A stretch of 41,595 nucleotides of DNA, from positions 1-41,595 of the IMG/VR virus record IMGVR_UViG_3300017605_001116; one strand, written 5' to 3'. Each line of letters begins with the position of its first letter. Position 1 is the first letter of the stretch. Source of the DNA: a virus. A program made the position numbers and the translations under genes. The notes beneath the pieces were generated by a model. That model saw only the letters and a list, made by a program, of their open reading frames with translations, did no database searches and was not told the DNA's origin. Positions 1 to 5,899 of the stretch are shown here, in pieces.

Positions 1-141
1 CCCACACCCGTGGTATAAGCCCGCGTCATGGCTGGACCTTCGCAGCAATTCGAAATCGCCGAGCGCCCGCCGCCACCAAAGCAGCGCGTCCCCGAGATCG
101 TCGAGGCCTTCGCCTCGCATGGCTCCTACCGCGCTGCCGGC
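1..141. repeat. Terminal direct repeat, left copy
   Basis: Bases 1-141 are identical to 41455-41595. The repeat covers the short region before the first gene and its first 38 codons. This is the signature of a circular assembly graph or a circularly permuted genome. A length of exactly 141 equals a commonly used maximum assembly k-mer, so the repeat is more likely an assembly overlap than a biological terminal repeat. The unique genome is 41,454 bp. Confidence 0.95.
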
Positions 142-882
142 GCTGCCCTCGGCATGCACCACGAATCCGTTCGCGACATCATCAAGAGCCCGCAAGGCGC
201 CTTCGCCCTCGAGCAGCTCCTCCGCGAACGCGCTCGCTCCAGAGCTCTCCGCCTCGGCGCCCTCACCGACCGCACCATCGACGAGTACCAGGCGATCCTC
301 GACCGCGGCGAAGAACGCGTTCTCACCGGCCGCCGCGATGATGACCCTCTCACCATCTGGTGCAGACCTGGTCTCCGCGATGTCGTCAACGCTCTCGCCT
401 GGGCTACGCACCACATGCGCGATCTCGCCGATACCCTCTCAAGCATCGACGTCACCAACCACGACGTCAGTCACGAGAGTCGTACGCAGAACCTCGCGAG
501 CTTGCGTGAACTCGTCGCGCAGGAAGAGCGGCGCCTGCAACTCGACTCTGTGCGTGCTCTCGCTGCCCCCAGTGGTGCTCTTGCTAGCCCGGGTGATGCC
601 GACACAGGTTCACAGTTTCTCAGTAGTAGTGGCGCTGATGCTTCGAGTAGTAGCGCCGCTGATGCAGTAGCGGGCCTGATGCCTGCGCCTGTTTCGTGCG
701 ACGGTGCAAGCGCGTCAACTGCAGAATCCGTGGCCACGATCGCGCAGCAGCGCACGACCCCGTCGCGCACTCGCCCACCCCCCCCCGCCGCGGCGAGAGA
801 GACTGACCCAGAAACTTCTCGCGACATTAGGAGTTCGCGCGAGTCAAGCAACGTAACATGGGAGGATCTCGAGGATGAGTAA
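28..882 (+). CDS. Putative small terminase subunit (HTH protein)
   Basis: The 284-residue protein has an N-terminal helix-turn-helix-like segment around residues 26-52 (YRAAGAALGMHHESVRDIIK). A charged helical region follows to about residue 165. The tail is Ser/Ala-rich and disordered, with a Pro run encoded by a nine-C tract (778-786) and an acidic end (WEDLEDE). Position one operon upstream of the large terminase and an HTH at the N-terminus fit a TerS that recognises the packaging site; no diagnostic family motif is visible, so this is inference. The ATG has no Shine-Dalgarno. A TATAAG lies 9 nt before it, so a leaderless transcript is possible. The stop overlaps the next gene (ATGAGTAA). 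Confidence 0.5.
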   Translation: MAGPSQQFEIAERPPPPKQRVPEIVEAFASHGSYRAAGAALGMHHESVRDIIKSPQGAFALEQLLRERARSRALRLGALTDRTIDEYQAILDRGEERVLTGRRDDDPLTIWCRPGLRDVVNALAWATHHMRDLADTLSSIDVTNHDVSHESRTQNLASLRELVAQEERRLQLDSVRALAAPSGALASPGDADTGSQFLSSSGADASSSSAADAVAGLMPAPVSCDGASASTAESVATIAQQRTTPSRTRPPPPAAARETDPETSRDIRSSRESSNVTWEDLEDE

Positions 883-1090
883 AGTAGCGGAGCACGTAGG
901 AGTGGAGAGTGTGGAGGCGAAGTCACCAGGGCCGAAGGTGAAGGTGGAGAAGGAGACGCCGGTGAGTGGGGCGCGGGTGAGGGAGATAGCGAAGATGGTG
1001 AGTGGAGCGCGGACGGTGATTAGGCATTGGAGGGTGGTGGTGGGGGAGTTGGAGAGAGTGGCGGAGCAGCTGGAGCATGGATCGAAGTAG
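875..1090 (+). CDS. Small charged hypothetical protein
   Basis: The 71-residue basic protein has a disordered Lys/Pro/Val-rich N-terminal half and a predicted amphipathic helix at the C-terminus (VIRHWRVVVGELERVAEQLE). The start overlaps the preceding stop by 8 bases and is preceded by GGAGG. I do not recognise a family. Codon choice changes abruptly here to GAG, GGG, AGG and GTG, making the strand very purine-rich compared with the C-ending codons of the head genes. The helix could mediate oligomerisation; the function is unknown. Confidence 0.6.
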   Translation: MSKVAEHVGVESVEAKSPGPKVKVEKETPVSGARVREIAKMVSGARTVIRHWRVVVGELERVAEQLEHGSK

Positions 1091-1244
1091 GGAGGCGGAG
1101 GAGCGCGAGGGATACCACTGGCATGATTGTCCGCGGTGCGGGGGAGAGTGGGAGCACGGGAGTCGAAGGTGCGTAGCGTCGCGGGAATTGGAGTGCGAGG
1201 TGTGTGCGCCTGGAGCGGAAGAAGATGTGGACGTTCCATTCTAA
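1077..1244 (+). CDS. Small zinc-ribbon protein
   Basis: The 55-residue protein has two Cys pairs: CPRC near residues 18-21 and CEVC near residues 40-43, with another Cys between. This is the spacing of a zinc ribbon. The C-terminus is acidic. Its ATG lies inside the end of the preceding gene (14-base overlap) and its stop is immediately followed by the AAGGAGG of the next gene. It shares the purine-rich codon style of its neighbours. Zinc-ribbon microproteins of this size are common in phages and usually bind nucleic acid or protein; no specific role can be given. Confidence 0.6.
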   Translation: MDRSREAEEREGYHWHDCPRCGGEWEHGSRRCVASRELECEVCAPGAEEDVDVPF

Positions 1245-1254
1245 GGAGGGAGCG

Positions 1255-1578
1255 ATGACGAAGCAGCACGAGGATTACCGAGCGGAGTACGAGGCAGAGG
1301 AGGCGCCTGCGACGAAGGAGCAGAAGGCAGCGCAGACGGAGGAGGAGCGGGTAGCGAAGGAGAAGGAGGAGTTGGCGGGGAAGGAGAAGGTGCGGGACAA
1401 GCTGGCGAGGCTAGTGCGGGAGCTGAGGGGAGGGCAGGTATTTGGGGCGGCGAGGAAGGCGATCTTCGAGCAGCTCGAGGAGTTGGTCGGGAGGCTGAAG
1501 GGGGAGGAGACGGTAGGGGAGATGGAGAAGGAGAAGCGGGCGGAGGAGGAGAAGGCCGCGAAGAAGGGCGGGGTGTGA
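1255..1578 (+). CDS. Highly charged coiled-coil protein
   Basis: The 107-residue protein is almost entirely Glu, Lys, Ala and Arg, with heptad-like spacing that predicts one long coiled coil. A perfect AAGGAGG lies at the ideal distance from the ATG, marking the start. The DNA consists largely of GAG, AAG, GCG and GGG codons. I do not recognise a family. A scaffold or an oligomerising adaptor are both possible, but nothing in the sequence decides between them. Confidence 0.6.
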   Translation: MTKQHEDYRAEYEAEEAPATKEQKAAQTEEERVAKEKEELAGKEKVRDKLARLVRELRGGQVFGAARKAIFEQLEELVGRLKGEETVGEMEKEKRAEEEKAAKKGGV

Positions 1579-1579
1579 G

Positions 1580-1756
1580 GTGGCCGACGAGGTGGAGGCG
1601 ACGGTAACGGTCGAGGACATATCGACGAAGCTGAGGAACATGGCGACGCTGCTGATCGGGGAGACGGGGAAGGATCAGGAGGTGCGGGAGTGGATGGCGG
1701 AGGAGATGCGGCAGCTAGCGGGGTTGTTGGAGTCGCCAGGGCCGGGGGGGGAGTGA
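1580..1756 (+). CDS. Small acidic hypothetical protein
   Basis: The 58-residue protein starts at a GTG two bases after the previous stop (TGAGGTG, a junction that recurs through this small-gene cluster). It is predicted helical, with acidic faces and a Met-containing amphipathic core (TKLRNMATLLIGETG), and ends in a Gly/Pro tail encoded by a seven-G run. No family is recognised. It is translated as part of the same run as the genes on either side. Confidence 0.5.
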   Translation: MADEVEATVTVEDISTKLRNMATLLIGETGKDQEVREWMAEEMRQLAGLLESPGPGGE

Positions 1757-1757
1757 G

Positions 1758-1952
1758 GTGGACATCGCGTGGATGCTTGGGATTCTGGGGATACTTCTGA
1801 TTGGCTGCATCGTCATTTGGGCAGCCAGAGCGCTGATGAGTGCGTGGAGCATCGGAGAGCCGATCGCGACGTCGATTTACGTGATTCTGGTGGTGCTTTT
1901 CGCGGTTGTGTTATTGACGCGGCTGTTACCAGGGGTGGTACAGTTAAGGTGA
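1758..1952 (+). CDS. Two-helix membrane protein, possible holin
   Basis: The 64-residue protein has two hydrophobic helices, about residues 5-24 (GILGILLIGCIVIWAARA) and 38-58 (ATSIYVILVVLFAVVLLTRL), joined by a short polar loop. Start is GTG in a TGAGGTG junction. Two-helix proteins of 60-90 residues are the usual shape of class II holins, but many unrelated phage membrane peptides look the same. No endolysin is adjacent, which weakens the assignment. Confidence 0.5.
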   Translation: MDIAWMLGILGILLIGCIVIWAARALMSAWSIGEPIATSIYVILVVLFAVVLLTRLLPGVVQLR

Positions 1953-2344
1953 CGTGGCGTGGTCCGGTGGGGTGCGGTGTGGTCAGGCATGGTTGGGCGA
2001 GGCAGGGTTTGGTTTGGGATGAGGGGGAAGATTCCTAACTCGGAAGCGCGCAGCGAGCGCGCAGACCGACGAGGTATGCGGGCTTGGTTGCTGATGGCGC
2101 AGCTCGGGACCATCCCTGAGCCCCCCCCCTCCCCCCCGTTGGAAGCGCGTCCGGCTTGGGCGGCTAGCCCTCTTCCGGCTCTGGGGGAGTGACCCTTTTG
2201 GGATCTGGGGGGAGCGGAGGTCCGCTGCCTAGCCACGTCCCGTCGCCCCTCACTGCGGCAGACCCGCAGCGAGGAAGTAGCTGCCGTGATGCTAGGGCGG
2301 AGTCAAGACCTGTGATAAGGGCGGCTTCTAGGAGGCTGAAAATC
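1953..2344. other. Non-coding or degenerate stretch with low-complexity sequence
   Basis: About 390 bases hold no convincing gene. The left part (1955-2025) is a G/T-rich run with many GGTG, GTGG and TTGGG repeats. A hairpin GCGCGC-AGCGA-GCGCGC lies near 2047-2063. Two C tracts of nine and seven are separated by one T (2122-2138). A 77-codon frame at 1959-2192 is low-complexity and lacks a ribosome site, so I do not call it. The end supplies the ribosome site of the next gene. Confidence 0.55.
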
Positions 2345-2455
2345 ATGGGTGATCCGACGAAGGTTCCCGAGCCGCCCGAGCCGCTGGAAGACCCGGCGCA
2401 GCCCGAAGAGGAAGAGGAAGATGGGGAAGCCGAAGCCGAAACCAAAGCCTCCTAA
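2345..2455 (+). CDS. Small acidic Pro/Glu-rich protein
   Basis: The 36-residue protein is mostly Pro, Glu, Ala and Asp (VPEPPEPLEDPAQPEEEEED). The only strong support for translation is a perfect AGGAGG at 2330-2335, nine bases before the ATG. It is likely disordered and strongly acidic; a DNA mimic or adaptor peptide is conceivable but unsupported. A second, 14-codon Lys/Pro frame overlaps its end and is not called. Confidence 0.45.
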   Translation: MGDPTKVPEPPEPLEDPAQPEEEEEDGEAEAETKAS

Positions 2456-2466
2456 GGGGTACTGAG

Positions 2467-2640
2467 GTGGGAATGGAAGCGGAGATTGCTGCGAAGGCCA
2501 AGACGGCCGGCGAAGCGGGGCCGTGCTTCTACTGCGGGAAGGCCTGCGTGAAGGGTGAGACGGCGTCGGTGCTGCTGACGGGGCCTAGGGGCGAGCCTTG
2601 CTGCTGGGAATGTCTGGACAAGCCGCTGGAGGGACGCTGA
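2467..2640 (+). CDS. Small zinc-finger-like protein
   Basis: The 57-residue protein has CFYC followed by GKAC and then CCWEC, a Cys arrangement typical of treble-clef or zinc-ribbon folds. Start is GTG in a TGAGGTG junction (ATG two codons later is an alternative). It ends one base before the next gene's GTG. It is the second of several tiny Cys-rich proteins in the genome. Function unknown; the fold suggests nucleic-acid or protein binding. Confidence 0.55.
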   Translation: MGMEAEIAAKAKTAGEAGPCFYCGKACVKGETASVLLTGPRGEPCCWECLDKPLEGR

Positions 2641-2641
2641 G

Positions 2642-2950
2642 GTGGCCGCGCCGATCGACATCGAGCTCGAGAATCTCAAGGTCTACGGCAAGTTCCTGGC
2701 GATCGACGTGTCCGCGGGGACGATCCACCAGGGCGCCGGCACGGGGAAGGTCGTCGCGCTGGGCTTCGAGGTGCAGAACTACTCTGCAGGGCCGATTTTG
2801 AAGGTGGGCGAGGACGTGCTCTTCCGCGGCGGCACCGAGATCAAGTTCACGGCGTCGGGGGATGTGGTGTTCGTCGAGATGGGCGACGTGCTGGCGCAGG
2901 TGAAGCTGCCCGAGGATCTGCCGCCCACCGGGGAGTCGCGGCCGGCGTGA
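2642..2950 (+). CDS. GroES-like co-chaperonin (Cpn10 fold)
   Basis: The 102-residue protein matches the length and order of GroES: a Gly-rich segment where the mobile loop lies (about residues 25-34), then GTGKVVALGFEV, and the barrel signature KVGEDVLFRGGTEIKF followed by GDVLAQV, which corresponds to the VGD-VLF ... SDILAIV pattern of Cpn10. The N-terminal strand LKVYGKFLAIDV is also compatible. Known phage co-chaperonins (T4 gp31, RB49 CocO) replace host GroES to fold the coat protein in GroEL. Start is GTG. The short mobile loop and lack of a clear GroEL-binding Ile-Val-Leu tripeptide leave doubt. Confidence 0.6.
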   Translation: MAAPIDIELENLKVYGKFLAIDVSAGTIHQGAGTGKVVALGFEVQNYSAGPILKVGEDVLFRGGTEIKFTASGDVVFVEMGDVLAQVKLPEDLPPTGESRPA

Positions 2951-2951
2951 G

Positions 2952-3068
2952 GTGCTGAAGCTTTTGGCCTTCTTGCTAGGCTTTTTTACGTTCTCGGTGG
3001 CAGTCGTGCTGCTGATCGGGGTGATCTTCGACGTCGTGGAGAAGTGGAAGGCGGGCCATTTCCGATGA
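2952..3068 (+). CDS. Single-pass membrane peptide
   Basis: The 38-residue peptide is one hydrophobic helix (residues 3-26, LLAFLLGFFTFSVAVVLLIG) followed by a short charged tail (VVEKWKAGHFR). GTG start in the TGAGGTG junction; the end overlaps the next gene by ATGA. It could be a pinholin-like or accessory membrane peptide, but nothing specific identifies it. Confidence 0.5.
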   Translation: MLKLLAFLLGFFTFSVAVVLLIGVIFDVVEKWKAGHFR

Positions 3069-3460
3069 GTTCTGAGCGTTTCGAGGAGTTTCACCGTCGC
3101 CAGGCCGCTCTGGGGGCTTGCCGCTGTGCGGAGTGTCGGGGTAAGGAGTCTGCGGCGGCCGCCGACCTTCGAGCCCCCGAAGCCGACGTTGCGGACGGTG
3201 CCCCGGGCAGGCACGAGGCGGCGGCTGCCGCCCCCTTCGATCCCGAGAGTGTCCGCCGAGCCTTCGTGAGCGAGCCTTTCCCGCCCGGGCTGTGGGAGGA
3301 GCGGCTGGAGAGGGCGAAGTCGGGCGGCAGCTACGGGCCGGATGCTGCCCCTTACGCGCCGCTCGGTGCCGAGTTCGACGAGCCGATCGGACCGCCGCTG
3401 CCCGGGGAGCCGGACATGCGACCCTACCGCGGCGTCGGGCCATGGTGGGATACGAAGTGA
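3065..3460 (+). CDS. Hypothetical protein with Cys pair
   Basis: The 131-residue protein begins at an ATG overlapping the previous stop (ATGA). It has a CRCAEC motif near residue 20, an Ala-rich disordered stretch, and a Pro/Gly-rich C-terminus (YAPLGAEFDEPIGPPLPG). An upstream ATG at 3044 in the same frame is less likely because the ATGA junction is the rule here. No family recognised. It ends in GTGA, which starts the next gene. Confidence 0.55.
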   Translation: MSSERFEEFHRRQAALGACRCAECRGKESAAAADLRAPEADVADGAPGRHEAAAAAPFDPESVRRAFVSEPFPPGLWEERLERAKSGGSYGPDAAPYAPLGAEFDEPIGPPLPGEPDMRPYRGVGPWWDTK

Positions 3461-3630
3461 CCGACGTCACCCTCGAGGAGATCAGCCTCCAGATGGAGGC
3501 CAACGCTCGAGTCCTCGGGCTGATCCTGCTGCTGCTCGCCGGATACCCCTTCCCGCGGACGCTGATCGAGGAAGTCGCCGGCGCCTGCGGAGTGCACCTC
3601 GAGGACTCGCCAGCCTACGGGGGCCACTGA
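3457..3630 (+). CDS. Small helical hypothetical protein
   Basis: The 57-residue protein starts at a GTG that overlaps the preceding stop (GTGA) with GGTGGG eight bases upstream; an in-frame ATG at 3442 is the alternative. It has an amphipathic helix and one moderately hydrophobic stretch (VLGLILLLLAGYPFPRTLIE) that could associate with membrane. The stop TGATG overlaps the next start. Family unknown. Confidence 0.5.
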   Translation: MTDVTLEEISLQMEANARVLGLILLLLAGYPFPRTLIEEVAGACGVHLEDSPAYGGH

Positions 3631-4019
3631 TGGGGTTCCGCACGCTCGCCATGTCGTCGTCCCACTGGATCGACCTGCCTGAGTGGTTCGTCGAGAAGTA
3701 CCAGCGCGCCATGCACCTCGGCGAGCGCGACGGGAAGGCGACTCTGCCCATCGTGACGAAGTTCGAGCGGAAGTTCTACGCCGACAAGGAAGACGATCTG
3801 TTCGTCGACTTCCAGCGCGTCCTTCGCGAGCAGCCCGACAGACTTCGCGAGGATGACGGCGTCGAGTTCGTGCTCTTCCACGAGTGCAGCGGAATCACCA
3901 TGGTGCGCGTCGGCGCCAACTTCATCCGAATGTACGAGCCCGAGGGCTGGCGCGAGGTAGAGGGCATCACCCACGGCTACGCTTGCGGTGACGATGGTCA
4001 CCCATGTCAGCGGCGATGA
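3630..4019 (+). CDS. Hypothetical protein
   Basis: The 129-residue globular protein has mixed charge and no transmembrane segment; recognisable features are an aromatic N-terminus (SHWIDLPEWFVEKYQRAM) and a Cys/His-containing middle (LFHECSGITMVRVG). The ATG shares a base with the preceding stop; an internal ATG at 3651 is an alternative. It ends with ATGA that starts the next gene. I do not recognise the family. Its place just before the terminase suggests a late or packaging-linked role, by position only. Confidence 0.6.
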   Translation: MGFRTLAMSSSHWIDLPEWFVEKYQRAMHLGERDGKATLPIVTKFERKFYADKEDDLFVDFQRVLREQPDRLREDDGVEFVLFHECSGITMVRVGANFIRMYEPEGWREVEGITHGYACGDDGHPCQRR

Positions 4020-4180
4020 AGGACGAGGAGGAGCTCCTTCGCGACGACCAGGCCCGCCAGGCCGAGATCGCCAAGGTGAAGTGGCACCTCGACTACGGCG
4101 GCGGCTACTTCATCGAGAAGGCGTCGCCGAAAGTCGCCGAGTACTGGGCTCGCATCGAGCGGTGGCTCCATGGCCGATGA
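4016..4180 (+). CDS. 54-residue mosaic protein with terminase N-tail and YFIEKAS module
   Basis: Residues 1-20 (MKDEEELLRDDQARQAEIAK) parallel the start of the terminase large subunit encoded next door (MADEDDLLREDQARQAEIAK). The rest (GGYFIEKASPKVAEYWARI...) matches the C-terminus of the gene at 40755-41045 at 20 of 23 positions. Equal length of the shared N-terminus and the ATGA overlap fix the start at 4016 rather than the in-frame ATG at 4004. It overlaps the terminase start by 11 bases. The synonymous codons differ, so the duplication is old or under selection. A role in binding a terminase partner is a reasonable inference. Confidence 0.7.
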   Translation: MKDEEELLRDDQARQAEIAKVKWHLDYGGGYFIEKASPKVAEYWARIERWLHGR

Positions 4181-5060
4181 AGACGACCTCCTGAGAGAGG
4201 ATCAAGCTCGGCAAGCCGAGATCGCCAAGCAGATCCACATCCACCGCCGCCTCGCCGAAGTCGGCGCCTTCTCGCTGTTCGTCCCCTCCAACTTCCAGCG
4301 AGAATGGTTTCAGACCGAGAAGAAGGTCACCACCCTCATCAAGGGCAACCAGACCGGCGGGACGACCTGCCTGGTGATTCGCATGCTGGCGTCGTGCCTC
4401 GGCACCTACCCGCTGGCGATGGGCGGCATCGTTCCGCCCGACTGGGGTCAACTGAGAATTCGCGAGCGCCCGGGCATGTACCTGCTGATGGGGAAGAACT
4501 TCACCAAGACCATCCCCGAGATCATCCTGCCGAAGCTCCGCGAGTTCGTCGCGCCGAACATGCTCTCCAAGAAGCCCAAGAAGAACCAGATGGGCGTCCC
4601 CTACATCTTCTACTTCAAGTCGGGCGCCGAGCTGCACCTGGCTTCCTACGATCAGGACGCGGAAAGCTTCGAGGGTAGCTTGTGGAACGGCATCGGCTTC
4701 GACGAGCCGCCAACGCGCGAGATCTACATGGCGTGTAGGCGCGGCACGATGCGGACGCGCGGCTGGATCTTCTTCTGCATGACGCCGCTGAAAAATATGT
4801 GGGTCTACGACGAGATCCACGTGCCCGCGCAGGAGGGGAAGCTCCCCGACGTCGCGCCATTCGAAGTGCATAGCCACCAGAACTGCACCACGTGCAACCC
4901 CGGCGAAGGGCACATCGACCACACCGAGCTGAACAACTTCTTCGCTGGCTTGACGCCGGCCGAGAGACGCGCTCGAGAGCTCGGCCTGCCGCTCGACTAC
5001 AGCAACGTGCGGTATGCGTTCGTCACGCAGGATACCCACGTGGTGAATAACCTGTGGTGA
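4170..5060 (+). CDS. terL: Terminase large subunit, N-terminal ATPase part
   Basis: The 296-residue protein carries the packaging ATPase. The P-loop is KGNQTGGTT (residues about 58-66): the usual GK is GG, with a Lys just before the loop, resembling the deviant Walker A of lambda gpA. Walker B is GIGFDEPP (about residues 173-180). A coupling-motif candidate is WIFFCMTPL. It stops at TGG-TGA just after THVVNN, the point at which TerL proteins normally continue through a WP motif into the nuclease domain. That domain is encoded separately from 5168. Related nuclease and ATPase domains usually form one chain of 450-600 residues, so the gene is interrupted. Confidence 0.88.
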   Translation: MADEDDLLREDQARQAEIAKQIHIHRRLAEVGAFSLFVPSNFQREWFQTEKKVTTLIKGNQTGGTTCLVIRMLASCLGTYPLAMGGIVPPDWGQLRIRERPGMYLLMGKNFTKTIPEIILPKLREFVAPNMLSKKPKKNQMGVPYIFYFKSGAELHLASYDQDAESFEGSLWNGIGFDEPPTREIYMACRRGTMRTRGWIFFCMTPLKNMWVYDEIHVPAQEGKLPDVAPFEVHSHQNCTTCNPGEGHIDHTELNNFFAGLTPAERRARELGLPLDYSNVRYAFVTQDTHVVNNLW

Positions 5061-5212
5061 CAGGATCGTGAGCGCGCCGCGCTTGTTCCCCCGAGGGACG
5101 AAAGCTCTGGGGAGTATCGGGCAACCCCTGAGGCAGGCCGGTGCGCTGACGATCTTGTGGCGGTGAGATGAGTCTCGACGGCGGCATGATGAACCTCGAT
5201 GCGCGGCAGTGG
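5051..5212 (+). ncRNA. Structured element splitting the terminase gene
   Basis: A hairpin CCTGT-GGTG-ACAGG (5051-5064) contains the last sense codon TGG and the TGA stop. Next, 5064-5078 pairs with 5140-5154 (14 of 15 positions, one G-G mismatch and one G-T). Inside are CCCC/GGGG, GAG/CTC and CCTG/CAGG stems. Homology resumes at TGG 5210-5212 (the W of RQWPLV), so joining the two TGG codons gives HVVNNLWPLVES and removes 152 nt. Candidates are an intron remnant, translational bypass as in T4 gene 60, or a simple insertion that created a two-chain terminase. It is shorter than typical group I or II introns, and I cannot see their conserved cores. Confidence 0.5.
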
Positions 5213-5899
5213 CCGCTCGTCGAGAGTTGCGATCCCAGCATGACTCGCGGCCTCTACGTGACGTGGATGCAGAAGGACCCGCGCACCGAGCGCTGGTACG
5301 TCGTCTGGGCGAGCCACATCGAGGACGCCGCCGTCTCCGTCATGGCAGAGCAGGTCAAGCGCGAGCGGAGATTCATCGGCAAGGAGCCGGACCTGGCGAT
5401 CATGGACGCCAAGGGTGGCCGCGCGAGAGTAGACAAGGAGCGCGATGAGGACTGGTTCATCCGCTTCAGGCAGCTCGGTCTCGACTACGTGCCGAACGAC
5501 GAGCCGGCGCCGCTAGAGGAGTTGGACGAATGGCTGAGGCCAGTCTGGGACCCCGTCTTGGAGAAGATGGTATCGAGGTTGATGATCACCCAGAGGGTGG
5601 CGGACTTGCCCCGGGGACCCTTGTGGGCACTCCAGAGGTTCCAGTGGGATCCGCTGTCGATGTCGACGAAGCAGCTCCTCGGGCAGCCGGGCAAGGACTA
5701 CGTCGACACTCTCAAGTACTTCGTGAACCAGAGGGCTATCAACCGGGGCCGCTTAGCGCGCGGACGAACTGGCGCCAAAAGGCGGTCGCAGGAAAGGCAA
5801 GCAAAGCTCGCCCAAAGCTACGGGTTCGGAAGAAGCGAAAACGCGAGCCGGGGGGACTCCCTTCGCCCCCGGATCTGGGCTCCGCCTTCGTACCGGTGA
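5168..5899 (+). CDS. terL: Terminase large subunit, C-terminal nuclease part
   Basis: The 243-residue protein has the RNase H-like nuclease fold of TerL. Acidic residues expected at the active site are visible: VESCDPS (about residue 22), IMDAKGG (about residue 78) and KDYVDTLKYF near residue 180, as in terminases that end with DALRYA. The Lys/Arg-rich C-terminus is typical. The first about 14 residues (MSLDGGMMNLDARQ) have no counterpart expected in TerL and may be an artefact of the split. The reading frame differs from part one. The start at 5168 has only a weak GGTGAG nearby. The stop overlaps the next gene by GTGA. Confidence 0.82.
   Translation: MSLDGGMMNLDARQWPLVESCDPSMTRGLYVTWMQKDPRTERWYVVWASHIEDAAVSVMAEQVKRERRFIGKEPDLAIMDAKGGRARVDKERDEDWFIRFRQLGLDYVPNDEPAPLEELDEWLRPVWDPVLEKMVSRLMITQRVADLPRGPLWALQRFQWDPLSMSTKQLLGQPGKDYVDTLKYFVNQRAINRGRLARGRTGAKRRSQERQAKLAQSYGFGRSENASRGDSLRPRIWAPPSYR

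Noticed and set aside
14-28. TATAAG nine bases before the first ATG as a leaderless promoter
   Set aside because: A matching -35 at 16-18 bases was not found; mentioned only as a possibility in the gene entry.
1959-2192. 77-codon frame in the unexplained gap
   Set aside because: Low-complexity Arg/Trp/Gly content, no ribosome site, and the C-runs would make it frame-unstable.
2421-2465. 14-codon Lys/Pro peptide overlapping the acidic 36-residue gene
   Set aside because: Too short and without an independent ribosome site; it lies entirely over the end of a better supported gene.
5051-5212. Canonical group I or group II intron in the terminase
   Set aside because: At about 152 bases it is shorter than known self-splicing introns, and I could not see the conserved P7/P3 or domain V cores. 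Left as an open possibility in the finding, not as a call.
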